Source of the DNA: Paenibacillus sp. 453mf | GTDB taxonomy: Bacteria; Bacillota; Bacilli; Paenibacillales; Paenibacillaceae | Length of the DNA: 64,000 bases | Direction: 5' to 3' | Assembly: GCF_900116105.1 (NCBI RefSeq) | Contig: NZ_FPAC01000003.1 | Span: 178,288-242,287 of the forward strand | Shown: positions 1 to 9,611 of the stretch, in pieces | Layout: every line of letters begins with the position of its first letter | Numbering within the stretch: the stretch's first letter is position 1 | Position numbers and translations under genes: made by a program | The notes under the pieces: model-generated | What the model saw: the letters and a program-made list of their open reading frames with translations, nothing else | Databases searched by the model: none | Told to the model about the DNA's origin: nothing

Positions 1-2
1 AG

Positions 3-1097
3 GTGTGGGCTGCCACAATTACGAACGAGCAGCATATTCCGCTCAGCCCGCTCTACAGTATTACAGGTGAGCAGATATCAAGTGGAATTCCTTCCTCCAC
101 GAACTATGGAATTTGGTGGGACGGAGATTTGCTGAGAGAGCTTCAGGATGATATTCGTATCGACAAATGGGATTACGAGAATCAGACGACGGTGAATCTG
201 CTGACGGCAGAAGGAGCTGCGTCGAACAATTCGACCAAGGCAAACCCGAGCCTCCAAGCAGACCTGTATGGAGATTGGCGGGAAGAAGTCATCTGGCGCT
301 CCAGTGACAGCTCTGAGCTGCGTATTTATACGACAACGGATGAAAGTGAGCACCGGATTCGCACGCTCATGCATGATCCAATCTATCGACTTGGTGTTGC
401 TTGGCAGAATGTCTCTTACAATCAGCCGCCTCATACCGGATTCTATCTGGGGGCAGGGATGGAAGAGCCCGCCGCTCCGAACATCCGTTATGCAGGAGCG
501 GAGGAAGAAGGACTTGCCAAGGGTAAACCGGGAATTCCAGTACTGTCAGATAATAACGGACATGACCATGGACTTCTGGATGGAGAGTACACCATTACGA
601 TGAATATGTGGTGGGGGGATAACGGAACCCGTTATAAGCTATACGAGAACGGGAAGCTCATCTATACCGAGCTTCTATCCGATCACACCCCTGGGGCTCA
701 GAGTATCCAAGTACCGTTATCCGGAAGAGGGAATGGAACTTACACGTATACCGCAGAGCTGGCTAACCAGCATGGGGTAACGAAATCAGCGCCGCACACG
801 GTAACTGTCAGAGATGCCGCACCTGGCAAGCCGAGCATTTCTAGTGACAATTGGGATGGAGACGGCAGCTACGCCATTACGATGAACATGTGGTGGGGCG
901 TTAACGGGACAACCTACCGTCTCTATGAAAATGGAGAATTGTTAGATACGCAGGAGCTTGCTGCCCATACACCGAATGCACAAACGGCATTCACCGAAAT
1001 ATCAGATCAGGCGGCAGGAACCTACGAGTATTACATTGAGCTGGTAAACGAGCATGGCAGCACAAGAAGTGAAGCAATCCGCGTAGAAGTGAAGTAA
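3..1097 (+). CDS. rhamnogalacturonan lyase (PL11), 3' part
   Basis: Carboxyl-terminal part of a secreted polysaccharide lyase that cleaves the rhamnogalacturonan I backbone of pectin. The first ~165 residues match the PL11 (YesW/YesX) propeller: WWDGDLLREL, DLYGDWREEVIWRSSD, RIRTLMHDP and YNQPPHTGFYLG are hallmark stretches. Two Ig-like repeats follow (about 177-265 and 270-364), each with a YxITMNMWWG...YxLYENG core as in bacterial chitinase/cellulase accessory domains; they probably bind substrate. The reading frame is open at the left edge, so the signal peptide and the rest of the lyase domain lie outside the window. A strong terminator follows. The family call is secure; the substrate specificity is by homology. 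Confidence 0.88.
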   Translation: MWAATITNEQHIPLSPLYSITGEQISSGIPSSTNYGIWWDGDLLRELQDDIRIDKWDYENQTTVNLLTAEGAASNNSTKANPSLQADLYGDWREEVIWRSSDSSELRIYTTTDESEHRIRTLMHDPIYRLGVAWQNVSYNQPPHTGFYLGAGMEEPAAPNIRYAGAEEEGLAKGKPGIPVLSDNNGHDHGLLDGEYTITMNMWWGDNGTRYKLYENGKLIYTELLSDHTPGAQSIQVPLSGRGNGTYTYTAELANQHGVTKSAPHTVTVRDAAPGKPSISSDNWDGDGSYAITMNMWWGVNGTTYRLYENGELLDTQELAAHTPNAQTAFTEISDQAAGTYEYYIELVNEHGSTRSEAIRVEVK

Positions 1098-1117
1098 CAA
1101 TGAAATACAAATGAACA

Positions 1118-1157
1118 AACCATGAGAAAATGATGATCATTTTCTCATGGTTTTTTT
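1118..1157 (+). terminator. intrinsic terminator after the lyase gene
   Basis: A perfect 16-bp stem AACCATGAGAAAATGA pairs with its complement across a 3-nt loop and is followed by a T run. It closes the lyase transcript before the catalase gene. Confidence 0.9.
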
Positions 1158-1285
1158 GTTGGTGATGAATCCGTTTGACGGTATCCTGCTTAGGGTACTT
1201 ATTTAGAAGTTTAGAGCTTTGGATTTGCGTAAATTTCGAGGACATCTTTTTTGACGATTAGATAATCAAGAGGAGGACGACCAGG

Positions 1286-3379
1286 ATGAGTAACGAAGAA
1301 AAGCGCATGAATGAAAACGCCAAGCAGGAGCAGCTGGATTCTTTTCGCGTAAGTAATGACGGAAAGAAGCTGACCACCAATCAGGGACTGAAGGTATCTG
1401 AAGATGAACATTCCTTGAAAGCAGGAGTCCGCGGTCCGACCCTGATGGAGGATTTTCATTTCCGTGAGAAGATGACACATTTTGACCATGAGCGTATTCC
1501 GGAGCGGATTGTGCATGCCCGCGGATTTGGCGCACATGGTTACTTTCAGGTGTATGAGCCTTTGACCTCCTTTACCAAAGCCAAATTTTTGCAGGATCCT
1601 TCTGTAAAGACGCCTGTATTTGTCCGTTTTTCCACAGTGGCTGGCTCCCGAGGCTCATCTGATACGGTGCGCGACGTCAGGGGCTTCTCGACGAAATTTT
1701 ATACAGAGGAAGGCAACTATGATCTCGTAGGAAATAACATACCGGTATTCTTTATTCAGGATGCAATGAAATTTCCTGATTTTGTGCACGCCGTCAAGCC
1801 TGAGCCGCACAATGAGGTGCCGCAGGCTTCTTCTGCACATGATACTTTCTGGGACTTTATCGCTAACAATCATGAATCAGCGCATATGATGATGTGGGCG
1901 ATGTCTGACCGAGCATTGCCGCGGAGCTATCGCATGATGGAAGGGTTCGGTGTACATACTTTCCGTCTGGTGAATGAGGAAGGGGTCGGCCACTTCGTCA
2001 AATTCCACTGGAAGCCGGTACTTGGCGTTCACTCCTTGGTCTGGGATGAGAATCAGAAGGTAGCGGGTAAAGATCCGGACTTCCATCGCAGAGATTTGTG
2101 GAATGCGATTGAGACCGGCAATTATCCGGAATACGAGCTTGGACTTCAGATTATTAAGGAAGAGGACGAGTTTTCATTTGACTTTGATATTTTGGATCCG
2201 ACTAAAATTTGGCCAGAGGAGATCGTCCCTGTGCGCAGAGTCGGCAAAATGACGCTTAATCGCAACACAGACAATTTCTTTGCGGAGACGGAGCAAATTG
2301 CCTTCCATCCGGGCCATGTTGTGCCAGGGATTGATTTCAGCAATGATCCCCTTCTTCAAGGGCGCCTCTTCTCCTATACCGATACGCAAATCTCAAGGCT
2401 CGGCGGCCCGAACTTTCCGGAAATTCCAATCAACCGTCCGGTTGCACCAGTGCATAACAACCAGCGTGATGGCATGCATCGCATGACCATCAACCAAGGT
2501 CCGGTGAGTTACCATAAGAACAGCATTGCGGGTAACACTCCTTCGCCTGCTTCCCCGCAGGAGGGTGGATACCAGCATTATGCGGAGAAAGTGGAAGGGC
2601 ACAAGATCAAGGCAAGAAGCAGCAGCTTCGAAGATTTTTACAGCCAGGCTCTGCTCTTCTGGAACAGTATGTCAGAGCCGGAGAAAAAACATCTCATCAG
2701 CGCATTCCAGTTTGAGCTTGGGAAGGTGCAGCGGATGGAAGTGCGTCAGCAGGTGATTCATCTGCTGATGAACATTGCTCCCGAGCTGGCTTCTGCCGTA
2801 GCTCCTAAAATTGGTGCCCAGCTGCCAGAGTCTGCCGAGAATCCAGCCAAACCGCCGATGATTCCATCTTCACCAGCTATAAGTATGGCGAATACGATTC
2901 ATTCCGCGAAGACTCGTAAAGTGGCTGTACTGGCCGGAGACGGTTTCGACCAGCATGTGATCACCTTGATTAATGCTCTGACCGAAGCAGGCGTTATGGC
3001 CGAAGTGGTCAGCGATCATCTTGGCCCCGTTTCGGGACAAGGAGGGGTGAGCATTGAAGCAATGCATACCTTCCTCACGAGCGATTCGCTTCTATTTGAT
3101 GCGATCTATGTTGCAGGCGGTGAACAAAGTGTACAGGCTATTTCAGCCGATCCTAATGCGGCGGAGTTTATTAAGGAAGCATACAGGCACTACAAGCCAA
3201 TCGGTGCGTTAAATGAAGGTGTTTCCTTCCTTGTGAAAGGTCTGGGTATGGCATCTGATTCTGCTGCTGCCTCAGCTCCGGGAATCGTAACGGCTGCAAG
3301 TGGAGAAGAGCTGGGAAGCTTCGCTGAGAAATTCCTGAATGCTGTAGCAGCGCATCGATTCTGGGATCGAGTGGTTTAA
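1286..3379 (+). CDS. katE: large-subunit monofunctional catalase (KatE/HPII type)
   Basis: Haem catalase converting hydrogen peroxide to water and oxygen. At 697 residues it is the clade 2 large-subunit form. The catalytic His is in [15 protein letters not shown], the haem-pocket region shows [16 protein letters not shown], the distal Asn region is [17 protein letters not shown], and the haem-ligand Tyr is in [18 protein letters not shown]. From about residue 540 a DJ-1/PfpI-like flavodoxin-fold domain follows ([13 protein letters not shown]), as expected for this clade. The ATG has AGGAGG 9 nt upstream. It is monocistronic with its own terminator. No PerR-type operator is obvious upstream. 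Confidence 0.96.
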   Translation: MSNEEKRMNENAKQEQLDSFRVSNDGKKLTTNQGLKVSEDEHSLKAGVRGPTLMEDFHFREKMTHFDHERIPERIVHARGFGAHGYFQVYEPLTSFTKAKFLQDPSVKTPVFVRFSTVAGSRGSSDTVRDVRGFSTKFYTEEGNYDLVGNNIPVFFIQDAMKFPDFVHAVKPEPHNEVPQASSAHDTFWDFIANNHESAHMMMWAMSDRALPRSYRMMEGFGVHTFRLVNEEGVGHFVKFHWKPVLGVHSLVWDENQKVAGKDPDFHRRDLWNAIETGNYPEYELGLQIIKEEDEFSFDFDILDPTKIWPEEIVPVRRVGKMTLNRNTDNFFAETEQIAFHPGHVVPGIDFSNDPLLQGRLFSYTDTQISRLGGPNFPEIPINRPVAPVHNNQRDGMHRMTINQGPVSYHKNSIAGNTPSPASPQEGGYQHYAEKVEGHKIKARSSSFEDFYSQALLFWNSMSEPEKKHLISAFQFELGKVQRMEVRQQVIHLLMNIAPELASAVAPKIGAQLPESAENPAKPPMIPSSPAISMANTIHSAKTRKVAVLAGDGFDQHVITLINALTEAGVMAEVVSDHLGPVSGQGGVSIEAMHTFLTSDSLLFDAIYVAGGEQSVQAISADPNAAEFIKEAYRHYKPIGALNEGVSFLVKGLGMASDSAAASAPGIVTAASGEELGSFAEKFLNAVAAHRFWDRVV

Positions 3380-3418
3380 TGCATTGAATATATAAGGAAA
3401 ATTACGATAAATAAGATT

Positions 3419-3483
3419 ACAAGACAAGCAGAAGCAGCTGATCGTCGGCAGCGGTGAGATCTGCTTGTCTTGTTTGTTTTTGT
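3419..3483 (+). terminator. intrinsic terminator after catalase
   Basis: Thirteen-base arms ACAAGACAAGCAG and CTGCTTGTCTTGT flank a ~29-nt loop, followed by a T-rich tract. It ends the catalase transcript. Confidence 0.85.
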
Positions 3484-3542
3484 AGTATTCAGCAACTCAG
3501 GGTACTATTCAATTGATTTACATAGATGAAATAATCGGTCTT

Positions 3543-3571
3543 TTGTTCGAATACAATAATCATGTTACAAT
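3543..3571 (+). promoter_or_regulatory. sigma-A-like promoter for mscS
   Basis: TTGTTC and TACAAT are separated by 17 bp, about 180 bp before the MscS start. It is the best housekeeping promoter in the 370-bp catalase-mscS gap; the rest of that gap (3484-3737) is AT-rich with no other clear signal. Confidence 0.55.
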
Positions 3572-3749
3572 AGCCTCGATTTCATAACTTATCAAAAGTG
3601 TGGACTTGAAACTATATATAGACAAATAAAACCATTTTGATCTATACATACTCTTGATTAAAGCAGCCAATGGTATTATGAAATTGATTCAATAGCAAAA
3701 AGTTTTTAACGGCTATGTGCTGTAATAAGTAGTAAAGGTGTGTCAATTT

Positions 3750-4868
3750 TTGAATTTAAACAGTATTACGGAATTTGTAGAAGGCATTAATTGGATTCGC
3801 TTAGCATTAGCCATATTGTTCCTTCTGGTCTTCACCATATTTAACAAATGGACATCAGCTCGTTTGTTTCGTTTGCTGAAGCGCGTATTCGGCCAGAAGT
3901 GGGATAACCTGTATCTCACGCTCCGTAATCCCATACGTGCCCTCATGATTTTGATTGGTATTTATGGTGCGGTTCTGTTTTACTTTGCTGGAGGCGGTCA
4001 GTGGCCTTTGTTCTCTCATCTCATCCGTACGGGCTTTATCGCTATTATCGGTTGGGGGCTGTATAATCTGTCCGGTCGATCTTCTCGTTTCTTTACTGGA
4101 CTCAGCACCAAGTGGGGCGTAGAAGAGTCGGATATGATTATTCCCTTCTTGTCCAAAGTACTTCGGTTCTTGGTCATTGCACTGACACTGACGATTATCG
4201 CGGCAGAGTGGGGCTACAGTATTAATGGTCTAGTCGCAGGACTAGGACTCGGAAGCCTTGCCGTCGCGCTGGCGGCTCAGGATACACTCAGCAATCTGAT
4301 TGCAGGGGTCATTATCGTTACGGAGAAGCCCTTCTCCAAGGGAGACTGGATAAGTACAGATGTGGTAGAAGGTACGGTAGAGGACATCTCGTTCAGAAGC
4401 TCGAAGATTCGTACTTTTGCGGATTCTGTTGTCATCATCCCGAACAATATTCTTGCCAAGGCGGCGATTACGAACTGGAGCCGGATGGGTAAGAGACGGA
4501 TCACGTTTGATCTGGGTGTAGCAATTGATACAGATCAGAAGAAGCTTGCTGCAGCCGTTGAACGACTTCGTGAGTATATTGAGAATCACCAGGAAGTCGA
4601 CAAGGATATGATTATGGTACGTGTCAAAGGGATGACAAATGATCAGATTACAATCTTCTTCTACTTTTTCACGTACACAACCATCTGGGTGGAGCATATG
4701 CGGGTGCTGGAATCGATTAATTTTGAAATTTTAAACATTTTGGAAGAGGAAGGCATCAAGCTGGCTATGCCGGCACAGCGCTTGTTTGTGGAGAAGAACA
4801 TGAACCTAGAGATGGATACAGATGCCGAGAACGAACGTCTCTATGCACGCAGTAAGATGTACGAATAA
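3750..4868 (+). CDS. MscS-family mechanosensitive ion channel
   Basis: Small-conductance mechanosensitive channel that releases solutes on hypo-osmotic shock. N-terminal hydrophobic helices (about residues 10-115) precede the pore helix region NGLVAGLGLGSLAVALAAQD, the typical Gly/Ala-rich TM3, then the beta domain with TEKPFSKGDWI and a C-terminal alpha/beta domain. I chose the TTG at 3750 because AAAGGTG lies 9 nt upstream; a GTG at 3738 in the same frame overlaps that SD sequence and would add four residues. Length 372 residues, somewhat longer than E. coli MscS. Confidence 0.92.
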   Translation: MNLNSITEFVEGINWIRLALAILFLLVFTIFNKWTSARLFRLLKRVFGQKWDNLYLTLRNPIRALMILIGIYGAVLFYFAGGGQWPLFSHLIRTGFIAIIGWGLYNLSGRSSRFFTGLSTKWGVEESDMIIPFLSKVLRFLVIALTLTIIAAEWGYSINGLVAGLGLGSLAVALAAQDTLSNLIAGVIIVTEKPFSKGDWISTDVVEGTVEDISFRSSKIRTFADSVVIIPNNILAKAAITNWSRMGKRRITFDLGVAIDTDQKKLAAAVERLREYIENHQEVDKDMIMVRVKGMTNDQITIFFYFFTYTTIWVEHMRVLESINFEILNILEEEGIKLAMPAQRLFVEKNMNLEMDTDAENERLYARSKMYE

Positions 4869-4907
4869 GTCGAATGCTATATGTAATTCTACAGTATGAC
4901 AAAAATG

Positions 4908-4954
4908 GAGCGGTCCTGTTCTGTCTTTAGGTGACAGAATGGGCCGCTCTTTGT
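4908..4954. terminator. terminator between convergent mscS and pepT
   Basis: GAGCGG...CCGCTC with an inner TTCTGTC/GACAGAA stem forms one long hairpin with T-rich flanks. It sits between the two convergent genes and may serve both. Confidence 0.8.
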
Positions 4955-4994
4955 GTTAGGCTGCTAAGCTAATGAGCAGATAGAGGCGCAATCT

Positions 4995-6224
4995 TTAGCG
5001 CTGTTCAAACCGCTCGATGATCTCAATGATCACCTGCGTTGCTTTGACCATATGATCTACTGATACATATTCGTAACGTCCATGGTAATTCTCGCCGCCG
5101 GTAAAGATATTCGGTGTCGGTAGTCCCATATAGGAGAGCTGCGAACCGTCGGTGCCTCCACGAATCGGAACAATATGAGGCTGAATGTCGAGACTCTTCA
5201 TTGCTTCGCCTGCAATATCGACAATGAATTTGACGGGTTCAATCTTCTCACGCATGTTGTAATATTGGTCGCGCAGTGTAAGATGGACGCGGTCCTCACC
5301 GTATTTAGCCTGAAGCTCTCCGGCGATAAGTTCCATGTTTGCTTTTCTGGCCTCAAAGCTGGCACGGTCAAAGTCACGGATGATAAAGCTGAGCGTTGTC
5401 TCCTCCACGTCTCCTTGTACAGCGTTCAGATGATAAAAACCATCGTAGCCGTCCGTATTCTCAGGCGCTTCCTCTACAGGGAGCAGGCTGTTAAATTCCA
5501 TAGCGATTTTGGCGGAGTTGACCATTTTATTCTTGGCAGTGCCGGGATGAACGTTTTTGCCCTTGAAGACGATCTTGGCCGCCGCCGCATTAAAGCTCTC
5601 GTATTCCAGCTCTCCAAGTGGTCCACCGTCAACAGTATAGGCATATTTCGCGCCAAAAGCTTTGACATCAAAAAGGTGAGGTCCACGTCCAATCTCTTCA
5701 TCTGGCGTGAATGCGACGCGGATCTTGCCGTGCTTGATTTCCGGATGGTTCAGGAGGTAGTCCATAGCGGTGATAATTTCGGCAATGCCGGCTTTGTTAT
5801 CTGCACCGAGCAGGGTTGTCCCGTCTGTTGTAATCAAGGTGTGTCCTTTATAGTTCGCAAGCTCCGGAAAGTCTTTTGGTGACAGGATAATATTCTGCTC
5901 TTGGTTCAGCACGATATCGTTACCATCGTAGGATTCGATGAGCTGAGGATTTACGTTCTTGCCTGTGAAGTCGGTAGCCGTGTCCAGATGGGCTAAAAAG
6001 CCAATGACAGGAACTTCCTTGTCCGTATTAGCAGGCAGGGTTGCCATGACATACCCATTGTCATCCATCGTGACTTCTTGCATACCGATATCCTGAAGTT
6101 CCTCCACAAGCTTGCGGCCTAGTTCAAGCTGGCCCGGTGTAGACGGACAGGTCTCGCTGTTCTCATCCGACTGTGTATCCATACGTACATAACCGGTAAT
6201 GCGCCGAATCAGATCTTCCTTCAT
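4995..6224 (-). CDS. pepT: peptidase T (tripeptide aminopeptidase)
   Basis: Cytoplasmic M20B zinc aminopeptidase that removes the N-terminal residue from tripeptides. At 409 residues it has the standard family length. Metal and catalytic motifs are intact: [14 protein letters not shown] (His and catalytic Asp), [11 protein letters not shown] (bridging Asp), [10 protein letters not shown] (catalytic Glu pair), YTVDGG and the C-terminal [14 protein letters not shown] with a metal His. The ATG is preceded by an AAGGAG-type SD. Monocistronic. Confidence 0.96.
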   Translation of the reverse strand: MKEDLIRRITGYVRMDTQSDENSETCPSTPGQLELGRKLVEELQDIGMQEVTMDDNGYVMATLPANTDKEVPVIGFLAHLDTATDFTGKNVNPQLIESYDGNDIVLNQEQNIILSPKDFPELANYKGHTLITTDGTTLLGADNKAGIAEIITAMDYLLNHPEIKHGKIRVAFTPDEEIGRGPHLFDVKAFGAKYAYTVDGGPLGELEYESFNAAAAKIVFKGKNVHPGTAKNKMVNSAKIAMEFNSLLPVEEAPENTDGYDGFYHLNAVQGDVEETTLSFIIRDFDRASFEARKANMELIAGELQAKYGEDRVHLTLRDQYYNMREKIEPVKFIVDIAGEAMKSLDIQPHIVPIRGGTDGSQLSYMGLPTPNIFTGGENYHGRYEYVSVDHMVKATQVIIEIIERFEQR

Positions 6225-6352
6225 GTGTTCCTCATCTCCTTATTATGGCGGGATGAATTTATCCCTTGTTCAATATTCCCATTTTATCATGAACGAACAA
6301 GGATTCATAAACGAACAACTGATGTGAGATAGATTTAATCATCAAAAAAAGG

Positions 6353-6399
6353 AAACCTTTAGGTTTCGCTTTACATGAAACCTAAAGGTGTCATATAAT
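6353..6399 (+). promoter_or_regulatory. promoter with twin AAACCT dyad operators
   Basis: A promoter TTTACA (6370-6375) - 18 bp - TATAAT (6394-6399) is overlapped by two copies of an AAACCT-N2-AGGT dyad, at 6353-6366 (AAACCTTTAGGTTT) and 6378-6391. Together they also make a 13-bp inverted repeat (6355-6367 with 6377-6389). The second dyad lies in the spacer, so a bound repressor would block polymerase. It precedes the SRPBCC-ArsR pair, so the ArsR protein is the likely binder (inference). Confidence 0.7.
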
Positions 6400-6461
6400 C
6401 GTGAGAGAAATTGAACACACTTATAAACTACAAACAAGATTTTCGAAGGAGAAGAGAATAG

Positions 6462-6875
6462 ATGACACAAACATTGCCGGATATTCAGAAGACGATCGTC
6501 ATTGATGCGCCCATCGAGAAAGTATGGAGTACGGTGGCTACCGCTGAAGGTATTGCCGCCTGGTTTATGCCAAATGATTTTGAGCCGGTGCTTGGGCATG
6601 AATTTCACCTGCAGTCAGGTCCGTTTGGAAATTCGCTGTGCAAAGTGACCGAGCTCGATCCGCCTCATCGGCTCTGCTTCAAATGGGATAAGGATTGGAT
6701 CATTACGTTCGAGCTTGCAGAGAAGGATGGACGGACGGAGTTTACACTTACACATGGTGGCTGGAGTATAGAAGAGAAAACTTCCTTCGGCGAAGATCAC
6801 AGCATTGTACGCGACCGGATGTCGGGCGGCTGGACTGGAATCCTCAGCAAACTAGCAGCGCAGTTTGGAGCGTAG
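6462..6875 (+). CDS. SRPBCC / AHSA1-domain protein
   Basis: 137-residue START-like (SRPBCC, activator of Hsp90 ATPase homologue 1-like) protein. It opens with IQKTIVIDAPIEKVWSTVAT and GIAAWFMP, characteristic of the family, and ends with the long amphipathic helix GGWTGILSKLAAQ that caps the ligand cavity. The ligand is unknown. It sits 5 bp before an ArsR repressor gene, a very common pairing in which the two proteins are co-regulated. Good SD (GAAGGAG). Confidence 0.9.
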   Translation: MTQTLPDIQKTIVIDAPIEKVWSTVATAEGIAAWFMPNDFEPVLGHEFHLQSGPFGNSLCKVTELDPPHRLCFKWDKDWIITFELAEKDGRTEFTLTHGGWSIEEKTSFGEDHSIVRDRMSGGWTGILSKLAAQFGA

Positions 6876-6880
6876 CATTC

Positions 6881-7222
6881 ATGTCAGCTGCACCTAAGCA
6901 TGATGTCTTTCAAGCTATCGCAGATCCTACCCGCCGGGATTTGCTTCAATTGCTAAGCCATGGGGAAATGCCGGTTGGTGCCATCAGCGAGCGTTTCCCC
7001 ATAAGCCGAACGGCCGTATCCAAGCACCTGCGCGTGCTGTCTGATGCGGGACTGGTGAAGGACCGTAAAGTGGGACGCGAGACCAGGTATCGACTCGATA
7101 CCGAGCCGCTGATAGAGCTTAAGCGCTGGCTGTCTTACTATGAACGGTTCTGGGACAACAAGCTCATGCTGCTGAAGCGATTTGCTGAAGAGAGTGAGAG
7201 CGATGGAAATTTCGCAGAATGA
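6881..7222 (+). CDS. ArsR-family transcriptional repressor
   Basis: 113-residue winged-helix regulator: DVFQAIADPTRRDLLQLL, then recognition helix ISRTAVSKHLRVLSDAGLV and wing KVGRETRYRL. It lacks the ELCVCD metal-binding motif of ArsR/CadC, placing it with the non-metal ArsR proteins found beside AHSA1 proteins. The ATG at 6881 follows the SRPBCC stop by 5 nt; the frame stays open upstream inside that gene, but the family start is MSAAPKHDVF. It probably autoregulates through the twin dyads upstream. Confidence 0.9.
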   Translation: MSAAPKHDVFQAIADPTRRDLLQLLSHGEMPVGAISERFPISRTAVSKHLRVLSDAGLVKDRKVGRETRYRLDTEPLIELKRWLSYYERFWDNKLMLLKRFAEESESDGNFAE

Positions 7223-7282
7223 AAAAGAACGGAGAAGCGACAGCCGGTTAGCCGTTTCGATCGTTTCCTTACAGCATTCTCC

Positions 7283-8239
7283 TTACAACGTGAGACTCCT
7301 CCATAAATAGAATACGGCATAAGCTTCATAGCCTTCCCAAGGCTTGAATAGCTCACGGATCCGGTCAGGAGCAGGCTTCACGCTGAGCCCTAGCTGCCGC
7401 TTCAGCGCAGCATGAAGTCCAGCATCACCGATGGGGAAGGCAGCGGGATCACGCAGGCAGCGCATCAGCACATAATGTGCCGTCCAGGGACCGATCCCGC
7501 GAATCCGGGTGAGCGCCTCTTCGGCTTCGCGGAAACCCGAAGCAAGAAGGACGCTCTTCTGGAGCACGCCGCTGTCGAGCCGCCTGGCCAGATCCAATAT
7601 ATATTCGCTTTTTTTGCTCGTAATCTGCAGCTGCTTCAGATCCTGGACGGATGCTGTCAGCACCGATTGGGGTGTTGGGAAGAGGTAGTATGTCCGCTCT
7701 CCGAATGAATGCTGCTCCCCATAGGCCTCGATAAGCCGTCGTTTTAATGTATACGCAAACGTCAGATTGATCTGTTGTCCGAGCACAGCCCAGCATAATG
7801 CCTCGAATAGATCAGGAACACCAACGATACGCAGACCCCTTAATGAGTCGGAAAACTTCGAAAGGATAGGGTCCGCTGTTACACGTGCTTCCACAGGAGA
7901 GAGATCTCTGTCCAGATCCAGCCATTCTGTTATATAGGTGACAACTGCTTGGCATTCATCAGCACGGAGTGGTTCTTCAAGCAGGGAGCGGACAACCAGT
8001 GCATGTGCCTCTTGATCATACTCCAGTTGAAGCGGAATTACTGCTTCATTCACTTTGATCAGCTTATAGATCCTCTCATGATCCACTTGATGCAGACACT
8101 CGAGCTTGGACCGGTTCAAATAATACAGAATCTCGTCATAGTTAAACAGCTCAGGCAGAGACAGCTTGAAGCTGTTGTCTGCAGAATTAAAGTCTATTCT
8201 AGAATTGGAACCGGGCATGTCCTGCTGCGGTATATCCAT
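7283..8239 (-). CDS. alkA: DNA-3-methyladenine glycosylase (AlkA type)
   Basis: Base-excision glycosylase of the HhH-GPD superfamily, 318 residues, removing alkylated purines. It shows the AlkA-like N-terminal domain, LCWAVLGQQINLTFAYTLKRR and the helix-hairpin-helix LTRIRGIGPWTAHYVLMR followed by FPIGDAGL, which carries the catalytic Asp. The start at 8239 has GGAGG 7 nt upstream, inside the end of the adaB gene (41-nt overlap), so the two are translationally close. Third gene of the adaptive-response operon. Confidence 0.93.
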   Translation of the reverse strand: MDIPQQDMPGSNSRIDFNSADNSFKLSLPELFNYDEILYYLNRSKLECLHQVDHERIYKLIKVNEAVIPLQLEYDQEAHALVVRSLLEEPLRADECQAVVTYITEWLDLDRDLSPVEARVTADPILSKFSDSLRGLRIVGVPDLFEALCWAVLGQQINLTFAYTLKRRLIEAYGEQHSFGERTYYLFPTPQSVLTASVQDLKQLQITSKKSEYILDLARRLDSGVLQKSVLLASGFREAEEALTRIRGIGPWTAHYVLMRCLRDPAAFPIGDAGLHAALKRQLGLSVKPAPDRIRELFKPWEGYEAYAVFYLWRSLTL

Positions 8240-8747
8240 GGTATCCCTCCAAGTTAAGAAGTGCTTCCTTTACTTTCAATCCGCCTGCGAATCCCGTCAG
8301 TGTGTTGTTCTTACCAATGACGCGGTGGCAAGGGACGATGATGGGCACAGGATTTGCCCCGTTAGCCGTACCAACGGCACGCACGGCTTGAGGGTGGTCA
8401 ATCCCATGCGCAATGTCTGAATAGCTGCGTGTTTCGCCAAAGGGAATTTGCTGCAATTCCCGCCATACTTTCGTCTGAAACGCTGTGCCTCTCAGGTCCA
8501 GCGGCAGACTGAAGCTCTGTCTTGCTCCGTCCATATATTCGATCAGCTGAGTGAGATAGGGCGCGAGCTTCTCGGGATTCTCTATCATTTCTGCTCTTGG
8601 AAAACGGCGATAAATCCAGTTCATAAGCACCTCCATTGAATCCGTGGGCCAGGTCACTTTGCACAGCCCATTCTCTGTTGCTGCTATATACATCGTCTGA
8701 TTCTGAAATAAGGAATGTCTGAGCTCTGCCCAGTACACGGTCTCCAT
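8199..8747 (-). CDS. adaB: methylated-DNA--protein-cysteine methyltransferase
   Basis: Suicide repair enzyme (Ogt/AdaB type) that transfers the methyl group from O6-methylguanine to its own Cys. 182 residues with the active-site motif IIVPCHRVIGKN, the helix-turn-helix arginine-finger region GTAFQTKVWRELQQIPFGETRSYSDIA and the C-terminal GFAGGLKVKEALL. It sits 35 bp after the Ada-type regulator and overlaps alkA, matching the adaA-adaB arrangement of Bacillus. Whether the symbol adaB or ogt is used is a naming choice. Confidence 0.93.
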   Translation of the reverse strand: METVYWAELRHSLFQNQTMYIAATENGLCKVTWPTDSMEVLMNWIYRRFPRAEMIENPEKLAPYLTQLIEYMDGARQSFSLPLDLRGTAFQTKVWRELQQIPFGETRSYSDIAHGIDHPQAVRAVGTANGANPVPIIVPCHRVIGKNNTLTGFAGGLKVKEALLNLEGYHGYTAAGHARFQF

Positions 8748-8782
8748 GCTGCATGCCTCCTATCTATTAGAATGAATAACCT

Positions 8783-9346
8783 CTATGTGATATCCCCTTT
8801 GCGGTACTGCTGGGGTGTAACACCTGTTCTTTTTTGGAAAACACTGATGAAGTGTGAGACGCTCTTAAATCCTACGATTAATGCCACATCCTGAATTGAT
8901 GAATCAGACATCTTCAGCTGTTCCTTCGCATGTTCAATGCGAACATGCTGCAGCTGCTGAGCGGGCGTGGTCTCGGTTACTCTCCTGTACACCCTCTGCA
9001 TGTGATATGGGCTGATACTGAGGGTTGAAGCAATCCGCTCAAGAGTAAGCGGCTCTCTGTAATGAGCGTAAATATAACGGGTAACCCGTTCTGCAATATC
9101 AGCATCAGGGTTGATAAGCTCCTGTTTATTCGGCTGGCACCTCTTGCAGGCCCGATATCCGCTGCGCTCCGCCTCTTGGGTGCTGGCATAGACAATGACA
9201 TTTTCCGGCTTCGGCGTTCTGGAGCGGCAGGAAGGTCTGCAATAGATACCGGTCGTTTTGATCGCAGAATAATAAATGCCGTCATAGCGGTCACTCCGCG
9301 CAAGTATTGCGGCATACACTTTGTCAAACAGCTCCTCATCCCTCAC
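8783..9346 (-). CDS. adaA: AdaA-type methylphosphotriester sensor and AraC activator
   Basis: Regulator of the adaptive response to alkylation. An N-terminal Ada zinc domain carries the four Cys (GIYCRPSCRSR and ACKRCQP); the first is methylated by DNA phosphotriesters and turns the protein into an activator. An AraC-type HTH follows (TLERIASTLSISPYHMQRV; GFKSVSHFISVFQKRTGVTP). The frame allows an ATG at 9355 directly abutting GGAGG; I prefer the GTG at 9346, with the SD 9 nt away (187 residues). First gene of adaA-adaB-alkA. Confidence 0.93.
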   Translation of the reverse strand: MRDEELFDKVYAAILARSDRYDGIYYSAIKTTGIYCRPSCRSRTPKPENVIVYASTQEAERSGYRACKRCQPNKQELINPDADIAERVTRYIYAHYREPLTLERIASTLSISPYHMQRVYRRVTETTPAQQLQHVRIEHAKEQLKMSDSSIQDVALIVGFKSVSHFISVFQKRTGVTPQQYRKGDIT

Positions 9347-9611
9347 TTCTACCATCCTCCATATCCGAATTTTCGTTCGATAAGAAATTGTTCTTCCTAA
9401 ATCACATTATAGGCAACATTGCTCCTAAAAGGCACGTTATAGAAATAGGAAAGCAAGATTTCGACATTCTGTGAAACGCATATTCCTCAATATGGAAATA
9501 TGTAGTATATTAGATGAGTTATCGAATTAAAATCTGACCAAAAACATCAAATTTTATTAAAAATAAGATAGATTGCGTCGACATAAAAGATAGTGAGGAA
9601 AGGAGAAGCTG

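Noticed and set aside
5175..5882. 235-codon plus-strand frame inside pepT
   Set aside because: Antisense to all pepT active-site motifs; no ribosome site.
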